NCBI RefSeq assembly: GCF_013294115.1
Contig: NZ_JABSNP010000001.1
Location: 62,001 to 126,000, forward strand
Direction of reading: 5' to 3'
From: Hymenobacter caeli
Lineage (GTDB): Bacteria > Bacteroidota > Bacteroidia > Cytophagales > Hymenobacteraceae
DNA: 64,000 nt
Positions within the stretch are counted from its first letter, which is position 1, and each line of letters begins with the position of its first letter. Positions 35,034-43,700 of this stretch are shown piece after piece. The position numbers and the translations under genes were made by a program. The notes below the pieces were generated by a model. That model was not told the origin of the DNA. It worked only from the letters and a program-made list of their open reading frames with translations, and made no database searches.

Positions 35034-35923
35034 TGGTGGCCCCCACGCCCTTTTTTTCGGTTATCGTGCCCAGCTACAACCGCGCCGACATCATCACGCC
35101 GACGCTGGAAGCCATTCTGCGGCAGGAAGATGCGGACTTCGAGCTGATTGTGGTCGACGACGGCAGCCGCGACAACACGGAAGAAGTGGTGGCCCGCCTG
35201 CGCGACCCGCGCATCCGCTACTTCCGCAAAGCGAACGGGGAGCGGGGCGCGGCCCGCAACTACGGGGCCCAGCGGGCCCGCGGGCAGTACCTGAACTTTT
35301 TCGACTCCGACGACGAGATGTACCCCAACCACCTGCGGGTGGTGCGGGAGTTCGTGGCGGCCCGCGGCGCGGTAGAGTTTCTGCACACCGGCTACGAAGT
35401 CATCGACGGCGCGGGCCGCGTGGTGCACGAGTTTTGCGATTTCCCGCCGCTCACCAACGAGCTGCTGCTGCACGACAACCCCATGGCCTGCAACACCGTG
35501 TTCGTACGGCGCGACATCGCCTTGGCCAACCCATTCGAGGAGAGCCGGGCCTTGGCTTCGGCCGAAGACTGGGAGCTGTGGCTGCGGCTGGCCAGCCAGT
35601 ACCTGTTCCACGGCATCCGGGCCAAAACGTTCTGCCTGCGCGAGCACGAGGGCCGCAGCCTGAATACCATTGCCCCGGCGGCCATCATTGCCCGCGACGA
35701 GTTGTTTGGCGAGCTGGTGCAACGTAACGCGGCGTTTGCGCGCCGCTTTCCTAACAAAGTGGGGCAATTCGTTGCCGACCGCTACACCTTCATCACCCTC
35801 ACCCTGGCCCTGAGCAAACAGCACCGGGCCGCCACGCTGCGCTACCTTTGGAAAGCCGTGCAGCAAGACCCGACGGTGCTGTGGCGGCGGCGGTTTTTAG
35901 CCTCGGTGAAGCACATGATTTGA
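35033..35923 (+). CDS. Glycosyltransferase family 2
   Basis: 296 residues. FFSVIVPSYNRADIITPTLE and ELIVVDDGSRDNTEEVVARL open the GT-A domain. NGERGAARNYGAQRARGQYL and NFFDSDDEMYPNHLRVV supply the SDD metal site. CNTVFVRRDIA and ASAEDWELWLRLASQYLFHG give the conserved ED of the catalytic base region. It starts one base inside the previous stop. The last residues are basic. It is the final GC-rich gene before the AT-rich patch that begins immediately after the stop. Confidence 0.9.
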   Translation: MVAPTPFFSVIVPSYNRADIITPTLEAILRQEDADFELIVVDDGSRDNTEEVVARLRDPRIRYFRKANGERGAARNYGAQRARGQYLNFFDSDDEMYPNHLRVVREFVAARGAVEFLHTGYEVIDGAGRVVHEFCDFPPLTNELLLHDNPMACNTVFVRRDIALANPFEESRALASAEDWELWLRLASQYLFHGIRAKTFCLREHEGRSLNTIAPAAIIARDELFGELVQRNAAFARRFPNKVGQFVADRYTFITLTLALSKQHRAATLRYLWKAVQQDPTVLWRRRFLASVKHMI

Positions 35924-36019
35924 AGTTTGTTAAGCGCAACTCAACAAAAACGGAGTTTAGTGGAACGGTGACCAAGTTACTTTTTAATCCATTAATGCTT
36001 ATTAATATAGTTTTTCATC

Positions 36020-36820
36020 ATGAAAATATTTGCTATTTCAGTAGTTAAAAATGAGGCAGATATAGTTGCCAAAAGCCTATTAGAAGCTACTAGCTGGGCT
36101 GACAAAATATTTGTTCTCGACAATGGTAGTACCGATGGCACGTGGGAAATTGTGCAAGGACTAGCTTCCGATAAAATTATTCCTTGGAAACGCGACCTTA
36201 CTCCGTTTTATGATGGTATTAGGGCTCAGGTATATCAAGAATTCAAACATTTGGCTAAAGAGGGAGACTGGTGGTGCTTTAGATTAGATGCTGATGAATT
36301 TTACGTTGATAACCCGGTGAATTTCTTGCAAAATGTTCCTAAACACCACCATTTCGTAGTTACCGATACTATTCAATTCCGATTGACTAAGGATGATTTT
36401 AAAGACGGCAAATCTCCCAAAAGTATTGAAGACATTCGCTATTATGATAAAAAGACTTGGAGCGAGGCACGATTTTTCCGTCATCGCGACAAGATGGAGT
36501 GGACCCCAGCAATGGAACGGCCAAAGCGTATGGGCGTAATGCACCCGAAGCGGATTAAATTGAGGCATTATCAATTTCGCTCCCTTGACCAAATCAAGCA
36601 GCGGATAGCGGTTCGTATTGAGGCTAAGCGAAATGGACATCCTGGATTTGATTATTCAATCAACGAAAATATTGACACATATCTGCATAATAGGGAGGAG
36701 TTATACTATTTCGACGGTGGAAATCAATGGACCCTGGATGGACCTCAAAATCATCTTTTCCAGCGTAAATACGACGTAATAATAAAGACTATTTTTCATG
36801 CTTTAGGAATCTATAAATAA
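36020..36820 (+). CDS. Glycosyltransferase family 2-like protein (Glyco_tranf_2_4 type)
   Basis: 266 residues. FAISVVKNEADIVAKSLLEA, IFVLDNGSTDGTWEIV and RLDADEFYVDNP show the GT-A core with DAD as metal-binding site. The C-terminal half (ERPKRMGVMHPKRIKLRHYQ) resembles proteins annotated as glycosyltransferase family 2 or Glyco_tranf_2_4 in O-antigen loci. It is AT-rich, in contrast with the gene ending 96 bp before it. Donor unknown. Confidence 0.82.
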   Translation: MKIFAISVVKNEADIVAKSLLEATSWADKIFVLDNGSTDGTWEIVQGLASDKIIPWKRDLTPFYDGIRAQVYQEFKHLAKEGDWWCFRLDADEFYVDNPVNFLQNVPKHHHFVVTDTIQFRLTKDDFKDGKSPKSIEDIRYYDKKTWSEARFFRHRDKMEWTPAMERPKRMGVMHPKRIKLRHYQFRSLDQIKQRIAVRIEAKRNGHPGFDYSINENIDTYLHNREELYYFDGGNQWTLDGPQNHLFQRKYDVIIKTIFHALGIYK

Positions 36821-36913
36821 GTTCAATATTAACTTTTTTAAAAATTACTCCTGTGTAATAGTACTGAATTAGCACACGAAATTGCATTGTTTAACAGGTT
36901 AAACGTTTGAATA

Positions 36914-37963
36914 ATGGCAAATATTGTCATAGAGGGCCGTTCGTTAGAGGGTCAACGCGCCGAAAGCACGGTAGTGCCACCGAAAAAATTTGTGGAAGGC
37001 CTCGGATTTTTGCGGGGCGTAGCAGCTCTAAGCGTGTGTCTCTACCATTTTACCGGTGGCGCACTGCCTAAATTAAGGGATCCTTCAATAGAAAGGTTTT
37101 TTACGAATGGTTGGCTTGGGGTAGATATATTTTTTGTTATCTCCGGATTCATTATCCCTTATAGCCTAGTGGGAAAGAACTATTCGATTTTCGGTTTTTT
37201 TGGATATATAAAGAAAAGAATAATAAGAATTAATCCGCCGGCATATGTAGGCCTGGGGTTGGTGTTGGCGCAATGGTATTTTATTGATTACTTCATTGCT
37301 CATAATAATAAATATACAGCAGGTTTGAGTTTGCCGCAACTAATAAATAATATAACATTTACAATTCCGTTTACTCACTATAAGTGGATAGTTGCAATAT
37401 TTTGGACACTAGCAATAGAATTTCAATTTTATATATTTATTGGTTTACTGTTTAATAAAATTTTTGAAAATTTTAACCCGTTTGTTTTCTTACTTATCTT
37501 TTTAAGTGCTGCCGCATTGCAGTATCTTCCCTTTACGAGTAGGGAAAATTTCTTTCATTACAGCTCATTGTTCGCCCTAGGTGGTTTGGCATTGTGCTAT
37601 CATAGAGGGTTGATTGGGATTAAGAGCTATGCTGTTTTGCTGGCGATATTCTTCATAATAGCATGGGTTCAGTTATTGCCATATATTGCGATTATAGGGT
37701 TGGTGACGGTAATGTTTATTAGTTTTTTCAAGGTTAAAAATAGGGTTGCTGATTTTTTTGGTAAAATCTCATATTCCTTTTATCTAATCCATTTTTTGGT
37801 AGGGAGTACATGCGAATTCTTTTTAATAAGAATTTTTAGTCCAGACCCACTTATAAATAAAATTATTATGCTACTAATTTCGTTAATTATTTCCACAGGA
37901 TGTGCCTACGTCTTTTATAATTTAGTAGAAAAGCAATTTATGAAATTAGCAAATAAATTATGA
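36914..37963 (+). CDS. Acyltransferase family 3 membrane protein
   Basis: 349 residues with about ten hydrophobic segments. FLRGVAALSVCLYHFTGGAL carries the conserved RGxAA...H of acyltransferase-3 enzymes (OafA, ExoZ, NodX). GWLGVDIFFVISGFIIPYSL and KKRIIRINPPAYVGL follow in the normal order, and FWTLAIEFQFYIFIGLLF and ISYSFYLIHFLVGS are also typical. It would move an acetyl or succinyl group to a sugar on the periplasmic face or on the lipid-linked intermediate. No SGNH domain is fused, so it is the short form. Strongly AT-rich. Confidence 0.9.
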   Translation: MANIVIEGRSLEGQRAESTVVPPKKFVEGLGFLRGVAALSVCLYHFTGGALPKLRDPSIERFFTNGWLGVDIFFVISGFIIPYSLVGKNYSIFGFFGYIKKRIIRINPPAYVGLGLVLAQWYFIDYFIAHNNKYTAGLSLPQLINNITFTIPFTHYKWIVAIFWTLAIEFQFYIFIGLLFNKIFENFNPFVFLLIFLSAAALQYLPFTSRENFFHYSSLFALGGLALCYHRGLIGIKSYAVLLAIFFIIAWVQLLPYIAIIGLVTVMFISFFKVKNRVADFFGKISYSFYLIHFLVGSTCEFFLIRIFSPDPLINKIIMLLISLIISTGCAYVFYNLVEKQFMKLANKL

Positions 37964-38034
37964 TTTACTATTTTCATCTTAAAAACTAAGTATATAGTCA
38001 GTGCATAGGTCAGCGCATAGCGCTAAGATTTAGA

Positions 38035-38380
38035 TGGTTATTTCCACCCTGGGGGCGGGAGGCGCCGTGGGTGTTCGGCGCCCACGGCGTAGCGCTGGTC
38101 CGGTACTACGACGTGGCGGAGGCCGACCTCGATTTTGACCTTGACAACCCGTACCAGTCGAGCAACCTGCGGGAGAGCTTGCAAGTAGTCGGCGGCGGGC
38201 CTCAACTTTGTAGGCAGTTACATGGGCCCGGAAAGAACCGGTAGTTTCGGGACCGGCTGGGGGCGGGGGTGCGGGCGGGCCGGATGGTGCGCTTGGAAGG
38301 CTTCGCGGCGGATTAGGAGCAGGCCATCGAAGCCGCCGATACCCATACCCTGCTGGACCGCTCGGAGCTAGGGTCTTTTC
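38035..38380 (+). pseudogene. Decayed gene fragment of unknown family
   Basis: Three frames together read convincing protein sequence: first APWVFGAHGVALVRYYDVAE and DLDFDLDNPYQSSNLRESLQ, then after a frameshift near 38200 LNFVGSYMGPERTGSFGTG, and after a second shift near 38260 AGRMVRLEGFAAD, a stop, and EQAIEAADTHTLLDRSEL. Two frameshifts plus an in-frame stop in about 345 bp show it is no longer functional. GC-rich, starting abruptly after the AT-rich acyltransferase gene. I do not recognise the family. Confidence 0.5.
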
Positions 38381-38486
38381 CTCTGACTTTTCTGGATTCT
38401 TTTCATTATGGCAGGCCCTGACTGTCAGCGATTGCAGCGGTCCGGCCGAGTAATGCCCAAACGGGCAGTCGGCCCTGCTGGTGCCC

Positions 38487-38543
38487 AACCGCGCGCAGCC
38501 CGGCAAGAGCGCCGCGGCCGCTGATGCCGGGCTGCGCGCGGTT
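38487..38543. repeat. Perfect 18-bp inverted repeat
   Basis: AACCGCGCGCAGCCCGGC (38487-38504) and GCCGGGCTGCGCGCGGTT (38526-38543) pair around a 21-base centre. It lies between the decayed gene and the next glycosyltransferase and may terminate or attenuate transcription, though no T run follows. Confidence 0.8.
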
Positions 38544-38691
38544 CGCAGCGGCGGGCCGAACATTGCATGCAGCAAAAGTTCGCGCCGGCCCGCACCCACA
38601 AGCGGCTGGGACCCGGTACGCGACCGGGCGGGCGGGGCCCGACGGGCCCGCCCAGTATCTTGCGGCCCCGCCCGCGCTTTTTCCAATTTCC

Positions 38692-39621
38692 GTGCCTCCG
38701 CCCACCTTCTCCTTCGTCAGCCCCGTGTACCGGGCCGAAAGCCTGCTGGCGGAACTGGTGCGGCGGCTGGTGGCGGCGGGCGAGGCGCTGGGGGGCAGCT
38801 TCGAAATTGTGCTGGTGGACGACCGCAGCGCCGACGGCTCCTGGGCGGGCATCCTGGCGCTGGCGGCGCAGGACCCCCGGGTACGGGGCCTGCGCCTGAG
38901 CCGCAACTTTGGGCAGCACCGGGCCATCACGGCCGGGCTGGAACGGTGCCGGGGCGAGTGGGTGGTGGTGCTGGACTGCGACCTGCAGGACCGGCCGGAG
39001 GAAATCCCGGCGCTGTATGCCCGGGCGCAGGCGGGCTACGACCTGGTACTGGCCCGGCGCACCGGCCGGCAGGACGCGTGGGGCAAAAAACTAGTGTCGC
39101 GGCTGTTCTACCGGGTGCTGTCGTACCTCACCGAAGTGCCGCAGGACCCGGCGGTGGCCAACTTCGGCATCTACCACCGCCGGGTAATCGCGGCAGTGCT
39201 GGCCATGCGCGAGAGCATCCGCTACTTCCCCACGATGGTGCGCTGGGTGGGGTTCCGGGCCGGCTACCTCGACGTGGCGCACGCCGGGCGGGCCCGGGGG
39301 CCCAGTAGCTACCGGCTGAGCCAGCGGCTGCACCTGGGCCTGGATGTGCTGCTGGCCAATAGCGACAAGCCCTTGCGCCTGACCGTGAAAGCCGGGCTGC
39401 TGCTGGCGGGCGGAGCATTTTTGTTGGTGCCAGTGACGCTGCTACGCTACTGGGCCGGGCAGATTGACCAGCCGGGCTACACCAGCTTGATTATTTCGAT
39501 CTGGTTTTTCTCGGGCCTGCTGCTGGCGGTGCTGGGCATGGTGGGCCTGTACATCGGCAAAACGTTTGAGCAGGTGAAAAACCGCCCGCTTTACATCGAG
39601 GACGAAGCAACGGGCAACTAG
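38692..39621 (+). CDS. Glycosyltransferase family 2, DPM1/GtrB-like, with C-terminal membrane helices
   Basis: About 309 residues from a GTG start. TFSFVSPVYRAESLLAELVR opens the GT-A domain. IVLVDDRSADGSWAGILALA, LSRNFGQHRAITAGLERCRG and VLDCDLQDRPEEIPALY are the polyprenyl-phosphate glycosyltransferase motifs (DLQD metal site). Two membrane helices follow (around LTVKAGLLLAGGAFLLVPVT and IISIWFFSGLLLAVLGMVGL). It probably makes an undecaprenyl-phosphate-linked sugar for periplasmic transfer. The start is uncertain: GTG 38692 is preferred because homology begins right after it and the upstream frame reads through the 18-bp palindrome. A TATCTTG sequence at 38656 is one base short of a -7 element. 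Confidence 0.85.
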   Translation: MPPPTFSFVSPVYRAESLLAELVRRLVAAGEALGGSFEIVLVDDRSADGSWAGILALAAQDPRVRGLRLSRNFGQHRAITAGLERCRGEWVVVLDCDLQDRPEEIPALYARAQAGYDLVLARRTGRQDAWGKKLVSRLFYRVLSYLTEVPQDPAVANFGIYHRRVIAAVLAMRESIRYFPTMVRWVGFRAGYLDVAHAGRARGPSSYRLSQRLHLGLDVLLANSDKPLRLTVKAGLLLAGGAFLLVPVTLLRYWAGQIDQPGYTSLIISIWFFSGLLLAVLGMVGLYIGKTFEQVKNRPLYIEDEATGN

Positions 39622-39675
39622 CGCGGGTTGCGGGGGGGCTGGTAAACAGGAAGCCGTTTGCATTGGCATCCGCAC

Positions 39676-39787
39676 GGTGTAGAGAAGCATCCTTGCGTCT
39701 CAGGATTGAACGGTAGGCTTGAATCCGCCCCGTCGTTCATACTGGTCGTTCAGGCCTGAAGCGCAAGGATGCGTCTCTACCCCCGTT
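39676..39787. repeat. Inverted repeat, GAGACGCAAGGATGCGTC family
   Basis: CGGTGTAGAGAAGCATCCTTGCG at the left (23 bp) faces CGCAAGGATGCGTCTCTAC at the right, with GATTGAACGG and CGTTCAGGCCTGAA between. It fills much of the gap before the WecE-type gene. Confidence 0.78.
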
Positions 39788-39901
39788 CCAGAAGCCAGAA
39801 ACTTAAGCCAAACCGCTTGGAGGGGACCTGCACTGCCTCCGCGCCCATGGGGGCCAAAGCCACTTCAATGCCCTGCGGCCGGGCGCTGGCGGGCCCGGCC
39901 A

Positions 39902-39909
39902 TACCTTTG
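39902..39909 (+). promoter_or_regulatory. TAnnTTTG -7 element, near-leaderless
   Basis: TACCTTTG ends 8 bp before the ATG at 39918. Transcription would start at or within a few bases of the start codon. Confidence 0.5.
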
Positions 39910-39917
39910 CATTCCGC

Positions 39918-41054
39918 ATGGATGCCCCGATTCCTTTTAATAAACCGTATTTCTCCGGCAACGAAACCCGCTACATCGAGCAGGCAGTGCGCTCGGGCAA
40001 GATTTCCGGCGACGGGCAGTTCACGCAGCGGGCCCACGCTTACTTCGAGCAGCACTGGGGGTTTCGGAAGGCACTGCTGACCACTTCCTGCACCGACGCG
40101 CTGGAAATGGCGGCCCTGCTGCTCGACATCGGGCCCGGCGACGAAGTAATTGTGCCGGCCTTCACGTTTGTGAGCACGGCCAACGCCTTTGTGCTGCGGG
40201 GGGCCACCATCGTGTTTGCCGACAGCACCGCGCTCAACCCCAACCTCGACGCCGCTGCCCTGGAGGGCCTCGTGACGCCGCGCACCCGGGCCGTGGTGCC
40301 GGTGCACTACGCCGGCATTGCCTGCGACATGGCGGCCGTGCTGGCCATCGCCGAGCGCCACGGCCTGGCCGTGGTGGAAGACGCAGCTCACGCCATCGAC
40401 AGCTTCTACGACGGCCGGCGGCTGGGCACGTTGGGGGCCCTGGCGGCTTTTTCGTTTCACGAAACCAAGAACATCATCGCCGGCGAGGGCGGGTTGCTGG
40501 CCCTCAACGACCTGCGGTTCGCGCAGCGGGCCGAAATCATCCGCGAGAAGGGCACCACCCGGTCGGCGTTTTTCCGGGGCGAGGCCACCGAGTACAATTG
40601 GGTGGACGTGGGCTCATCGTTTCTGCCCTCGGAGCTAACGGCGGCGTACCTATGGGCGCAGATTGAGAACCTGGCCGACATCCAGCAGCGGCGCACTTCC
40701 ATTTGGGACGCATACTACGCCGCCCTTGCGCCGCTGGGGGCCCTGGGGGTGGGCCTGCCCGAACTGCCCGCCTACGCCACCAACAACGGCCACCTGTTTT
40801 ATCTGGTGTGCCGCGACCAAGCCGAGCGCGACGCGCTGATTGGTCATCTGGGGCAGCGGCGCATTCTGGCCGTGTTTCACTACCGGGCCCTGCACCGCAG
40901 CCCCTACTACGCCGCCCGGCACGACGGCCGGCCCCTGCCGTGGGCCGAGCACTACACCGCCTGCCTGGTGCGGCTGCCCCTGTACTACGAATTGGACGGC
41001 GTGGCGCAGCAACGCGTTATCGACGGCGTGCTGGCGTTTTACCAAGGCCGTTAA
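39918..41054 (+). CDS. wecE: dTDP-4-amino-4,6-dideoxygalactose transaminase
   Basis: 378-residue DegT/DnrJ/EryC1 aminotransferase. IPFNKPYFSGNETRYIEQAV, TTSCTDALEMAALLLDIGPG, PAFTFVSTANAFVLRGATIV, FSFHETKNIIAGEGGLLAL (PLP lysine K184) and IIREKGTTRSAFFRG follow E. coli WecE/RffA closely along the whole length. It aminates dTDP-4-keto-6-deoxyglucose at C4 to give dTDP-Fuc4N. No wecD-like acetyltransferase is nearby. With the FdtB-like enzyme at 8513 the locus encodes two different sugar aminotransferases, both needing the RmlB product that is made outside the window. Confidence 0.92.
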   Translation: MDAPIPFNKPYFSGNETRYIEQAVRSGKISGDGQFTQRAHAYFEQHWGFRKALLTTSCTDALEMAALLLDIGPGDEVIVPAFTFVSTANAFVLRGATIVFADSTALNPNLDAAALEGLVTPRTRAVVPVHYAGIACDMAAVLAIAERHGLAVVEDAAHAIDSFYDGRRLGTLGALAAFSFHETKNIIAGEGGLLALNDLRFAQRAEIIREKGTTRSAFFRGEATEYNWVDVGSSFLPSELTAAYLWAQIENLADIQQRRTSIWDAYYAALAPLGALGVGLPELPAYATNNGHLFYLVCRDQAERDALIGHLGQRRILAVFHYRALHRSPYYAARHDGRPLPWAEHYTACLVRLPLYYELDGVAQQRVIDGVLAFYQGR

Positions 41055-41250
41055 TCCCGGCTCATGACCTGCCCATCGACTTCGACGCCTTGGCCACGTG
41101 AACGGCCCTAATTTGCATAATGCGCGTAACCGAAAGAAAGTGAAGCCAAACGATTCTTTATAGCGCGTTGGTTCGCATTGAAAACCGTTTTAAACGTCAC
41201 AAAATCATTCAATAAATGCAGGGCGAGGGTCTATCTTGCTCTACTCTTTT

Positions 41251-42489
41251 ATGCGAAAAAAACTCTTGATTGTCATCCCAAATTTGGGGTTAGGCGGGGC
41301 CCAACGCGCATTTCACGACCACAGCGTAGAACTACAGAAACGCTATGACGTGACGGAGGCTGTTTTTAATTTAGACGAGCCCAATATTTATCCGAGTGGT
41401 AATCCGCTCGAAAATATGGACGTGGCTGGGGGCGGGAGTGCCCTGCGTAAGGCGGCTAATTTCGCGAAGCGCATCACCCGGTTGCGGGCGCTGAAAAACC
41501 GGTTGCAAGCCGATGTGTGCGTGAGCCACCTGGAAGGGGCAGACTACGTGAACCTGCTCAGCAAAGGCCGGGAGAAAGTAATTCTGCTGATTCAGGGATC
41601 GAAAGTGCACGACCGCAACATCAGCGGGCCGCTGGGGTGGCTGCGTAAAAAGGTGATGATGCCGGCCCTGTACAAGCGGGCCGACCGCATCGTAACGGTG
41701 AGCCGGGACATTATGCCCGAGATCATCGAGGCTTTTGGGGTGGATGCCCGCAAGGTGCTCACCATTCACAACTCTTTTGAGGTAGAACGGGTGTGGGCGC
41801 AGGCCCAGGAAGCGCTGTCGGCCGAGATGCGGGCCGTATATGACGCCGCGCCTGCGTTGGTGACCTCGGCCCGGCTGGCGGTACAGAAAAACCAAGCACC
41901 CTTGCTGGACATTTTTGCGGATTTATTGCGTCGCCGCCCGGCCAAACTGATATTCATCGGTGATGGCGAATTGCGGAATGAGCTGATTAGCAAGGCGCGT
42001 GCGTTGGGGCTGCGGGTGTACGATGTCTGGGCCCAGAAGCCGCTGACGCCCGATTACGACGTGTACTTTATTGGTTTGCAGCAAAACCCGTTTAAATTCA
42101 TTCATCCGGCCGACCTATTTGTTTTCCCTTCGGGCTGGGAGGGGTTCCCCCTGGCCCTGGGCGAGGCGATGATCTGCGGCGCGGCAGTGGTGACCACTGA
42201 TTGCCCTACGGGCCCCCGCGAGATGCTGGCCCCCGCTACCGCTACCCCGGCGGCGCCCATTCGGGCGGCGGAGTGGGCAGAGTTTGGCATATTGATGCCG
42301 ATGCTTACTGAAGCGGACACGTTGAAAACCGACGAAAAGGTATGGACAGATACCATTGAGCAACTCCTGGCCGACCCAGCCGAGCGCCAGCGCCTGGGGC
42401 AACTGGCCCGGCGGCGTATGGAAGACTTCACGCACAAAAAAATTTTCCAGCGCTGGTCAGAATTGATTGAGGAGGTGCTGGCCATCTAG
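41251..42489 (+). CDS. Glycosyltransferase family 4 (GT-B fold)
   Basis: 412 residues. LLIVIPNLGLGGAQRAFHDH is the GT4 acceptor-domain start with GGAQR. RIVTVSRDIMPEIIEAFGVD precedes the donor domain, and FVFPSGWEGFPLALGEAMIC carries the Glu pair (E...E), followed by TTDCPTGPREML. Donors such as UDP-GalNAc or UDP-Gal are common in GTs with this C-terminal signature, but this is not proven. The start at 41251 is preferred over the in-frame TTG at 41236, which lies in a TATCTTG -7-like sequence. A GT4, a HAD protein and a membrane protein gene follow closely. Confidence 0.9.
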   Translation: MRKKLLIVIPNLGLGGAQRAFHDHSVELQKRYDVTEAVFNLDEPNIYPSGNPLENMDVAGGGSALRKAANFAKRITRLRALKNRLQADVCVSHLEGADYVNLLSKGREKVILLIQGSKVHDRNISGPLGWLRKKVMMPALYKRADRIVTVSRDIMPEIIEAFGVDARKVLTIHNSFEVERVWAQAQEALSAEMRAVYDAAPALVTSARLAVQKNQAPLLDIFADLLRRRPAKLIFIGDGELRNELISKARALGLRVYDVWAQKPLTPDYDVYFIGLQQNPFKFIHPADLFVFPSGWEGFPLALGEAMICGAAVVTTDCPTGPREMLAPATATPAAPIRAAEWAEFGILMPMLTEADTLKTDEKVWTDTIEQLLADPAERQRLGQLARRRMEDFTHKKIFQRWSELIEEVLAI

Positions 42490-42512
42490 TCCGGCCATCC
42501 GGGACTTTCCGG

Positions 42513-42520
42513 TACCTTTG
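42513..42520 (+). promoter_or_regulatory. TAnnTTTG -7 element for the 42531 operon
   Basis: TACCTTTG ends 10 bp before the ATG at 42531, a very short leader. It would drive the GT4-HAD-membrane protein operon. Confidence 0.48.
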
Positions 42521-42530
42521 CGCCCTGCCT

Positions 42531-43700
42531 ATGCCAGATTCTGCTCCGCTTACTGCTCACCGCATCCTGGTAGTTGATAACTGCATAGCCGTTACCGGTG
42601 CGCTAAAGGCTATTTTGAACACCGCCCGGGCATTGCAGGCAGAATACGCGGGTCAGTTCGAGTTTGAATTCGTACTGCCCACCGGTAGCACCGCCCTGCC
42701 TACGGTAGTCGGTGAGGGCTTCCGGGTGCACACGCTGCCATTCGTGGAAATCAGCAGGCGGCCCGGCGAATTACTGCGTTACGTGCCCGCGTTGCTGGCC
42801 AACGGCTGGCGGCTGCGGCGGCTGGCGCGGCAGCGCGGCGTAGCCCTTATTCACCTGAATGATTTTTTCAACCTGGCGGGCGTCGTGGCCAAATGGGCCA
42901 GGGGGCCGAAGCTCCTGACGCACGTGCGGCTGCTGCCCCAAAATTTCCCGGCACCGCTCCGGCGCTTATGGGTAAGCGCCGATACCCGGTACGCCGACCG
43001 CGTGATTTGCGTATCGGAGGCCGTGCAGGCCGCCTTTCCGGCAGCTCCCAACGTGCTGGTGGTGGCCGACCCCCTGCCGGAGCACGAGCAGTACCCAGCA
43101 CCGGCCCCCGACCAGGCCGCGGGCCGCGCCCGAACGGGCGAACTGAAGCTGCTGTATTTGGCAAACTACATCCAGGGTAAGGGCCACGACCACGCGGTCG
43201 AAGCCTTTGCCGCCGCGCACGCGCAGAACCCGCACCTGCGCCTGTACTTCCACGGCGGTGATATGGGGCTAAATAAAAACCGGGCGTATCGCCAAACCCT
43301 CGAAGCGCGGGTGCAGGCGCTGGGGCTGACGGCAGCGGTGCATTTTGGTGAGTTTGTGCAGGACGTGGAGCAGGCAATCAAAGCGGCTGATGTGCTCCTT
43401 AATTTCTCCGAAACCGAGTCGTTTTCGTTGACTTGCCTCGACGCGCTGTTCTATGGCACGGCATTGGTTGCTTCCGATTGCGGCGGGCCCCGGGAATTGT
43501 TTGAGCACGGGCGCTCGGGCCTGCTGGTGCCCAACAAGGACGTGCCGGCCATGGCGGCCGCCATTCTGGAACTGGCCGCCGACGCGGCCAAACGCACCCG
43601 CTTCGCGGCGGCCGGCCGGGAATACGTGCGGCAAAAATTCAGCCCGGACGCTACCTACCGCAAACTCCGGAAGGTGTACTTAACGCTGCTAGCCCCATGA
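42531..43700 (+). CDS. Glycosyltransferase family 4 (GT-B fold)
   Basis: 389 residues. ILVVDNCIAVTGALKAILNT at the N-terminus is a GT4 acceptor loop with the Gly shifted. LLTHVRLLPQNFPAPLRRLW and VICVSEAVQAAF precede the donor domain. LANYIQGKGHDHAVEAFAAA and FSETESFSLTCLDALFYGTA hold the donor site, followed by SDCGGPRELFEHGRSGLLVP. Its TGA stop overlaps the ATG of the next gene by 4 bp (ATGA), so translation is coupled to the HAD protein. Confidence 0.89.
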   Translation: MPDSAPLTAHRILVVDNCIAVTGALKAILNTARALQAEYAGQFEFEFVLPTGSTALPTVVGEGFRVHTLPFVEISRRPGELLRYVPALLANGWRLRRLARQRGVALIHLNDFFNLAGVVAKWARGPKLLTHVRLLPQNFPAPLRRLWVSADTRYADRVICVSEAVQAAFPAAPNVLVVADPLPEHEQYPAPAPDQAAGRARTGELKLLYLANYIQGKGHDHAVEAFAAAHAQNPHLRLYFHGGDMGLNKNRAYRQTLEARVQALGLTAAVHFGEFVQDVEQAIKAADVLLNFSETESFSLTCLDALFYGTALVASDCGGPRELFEHGRSGLLVPNKDVPAMAAAILELAADAAKRTRFAAAGREYVRQKFSPDATYRKLRKVYLTLLAP

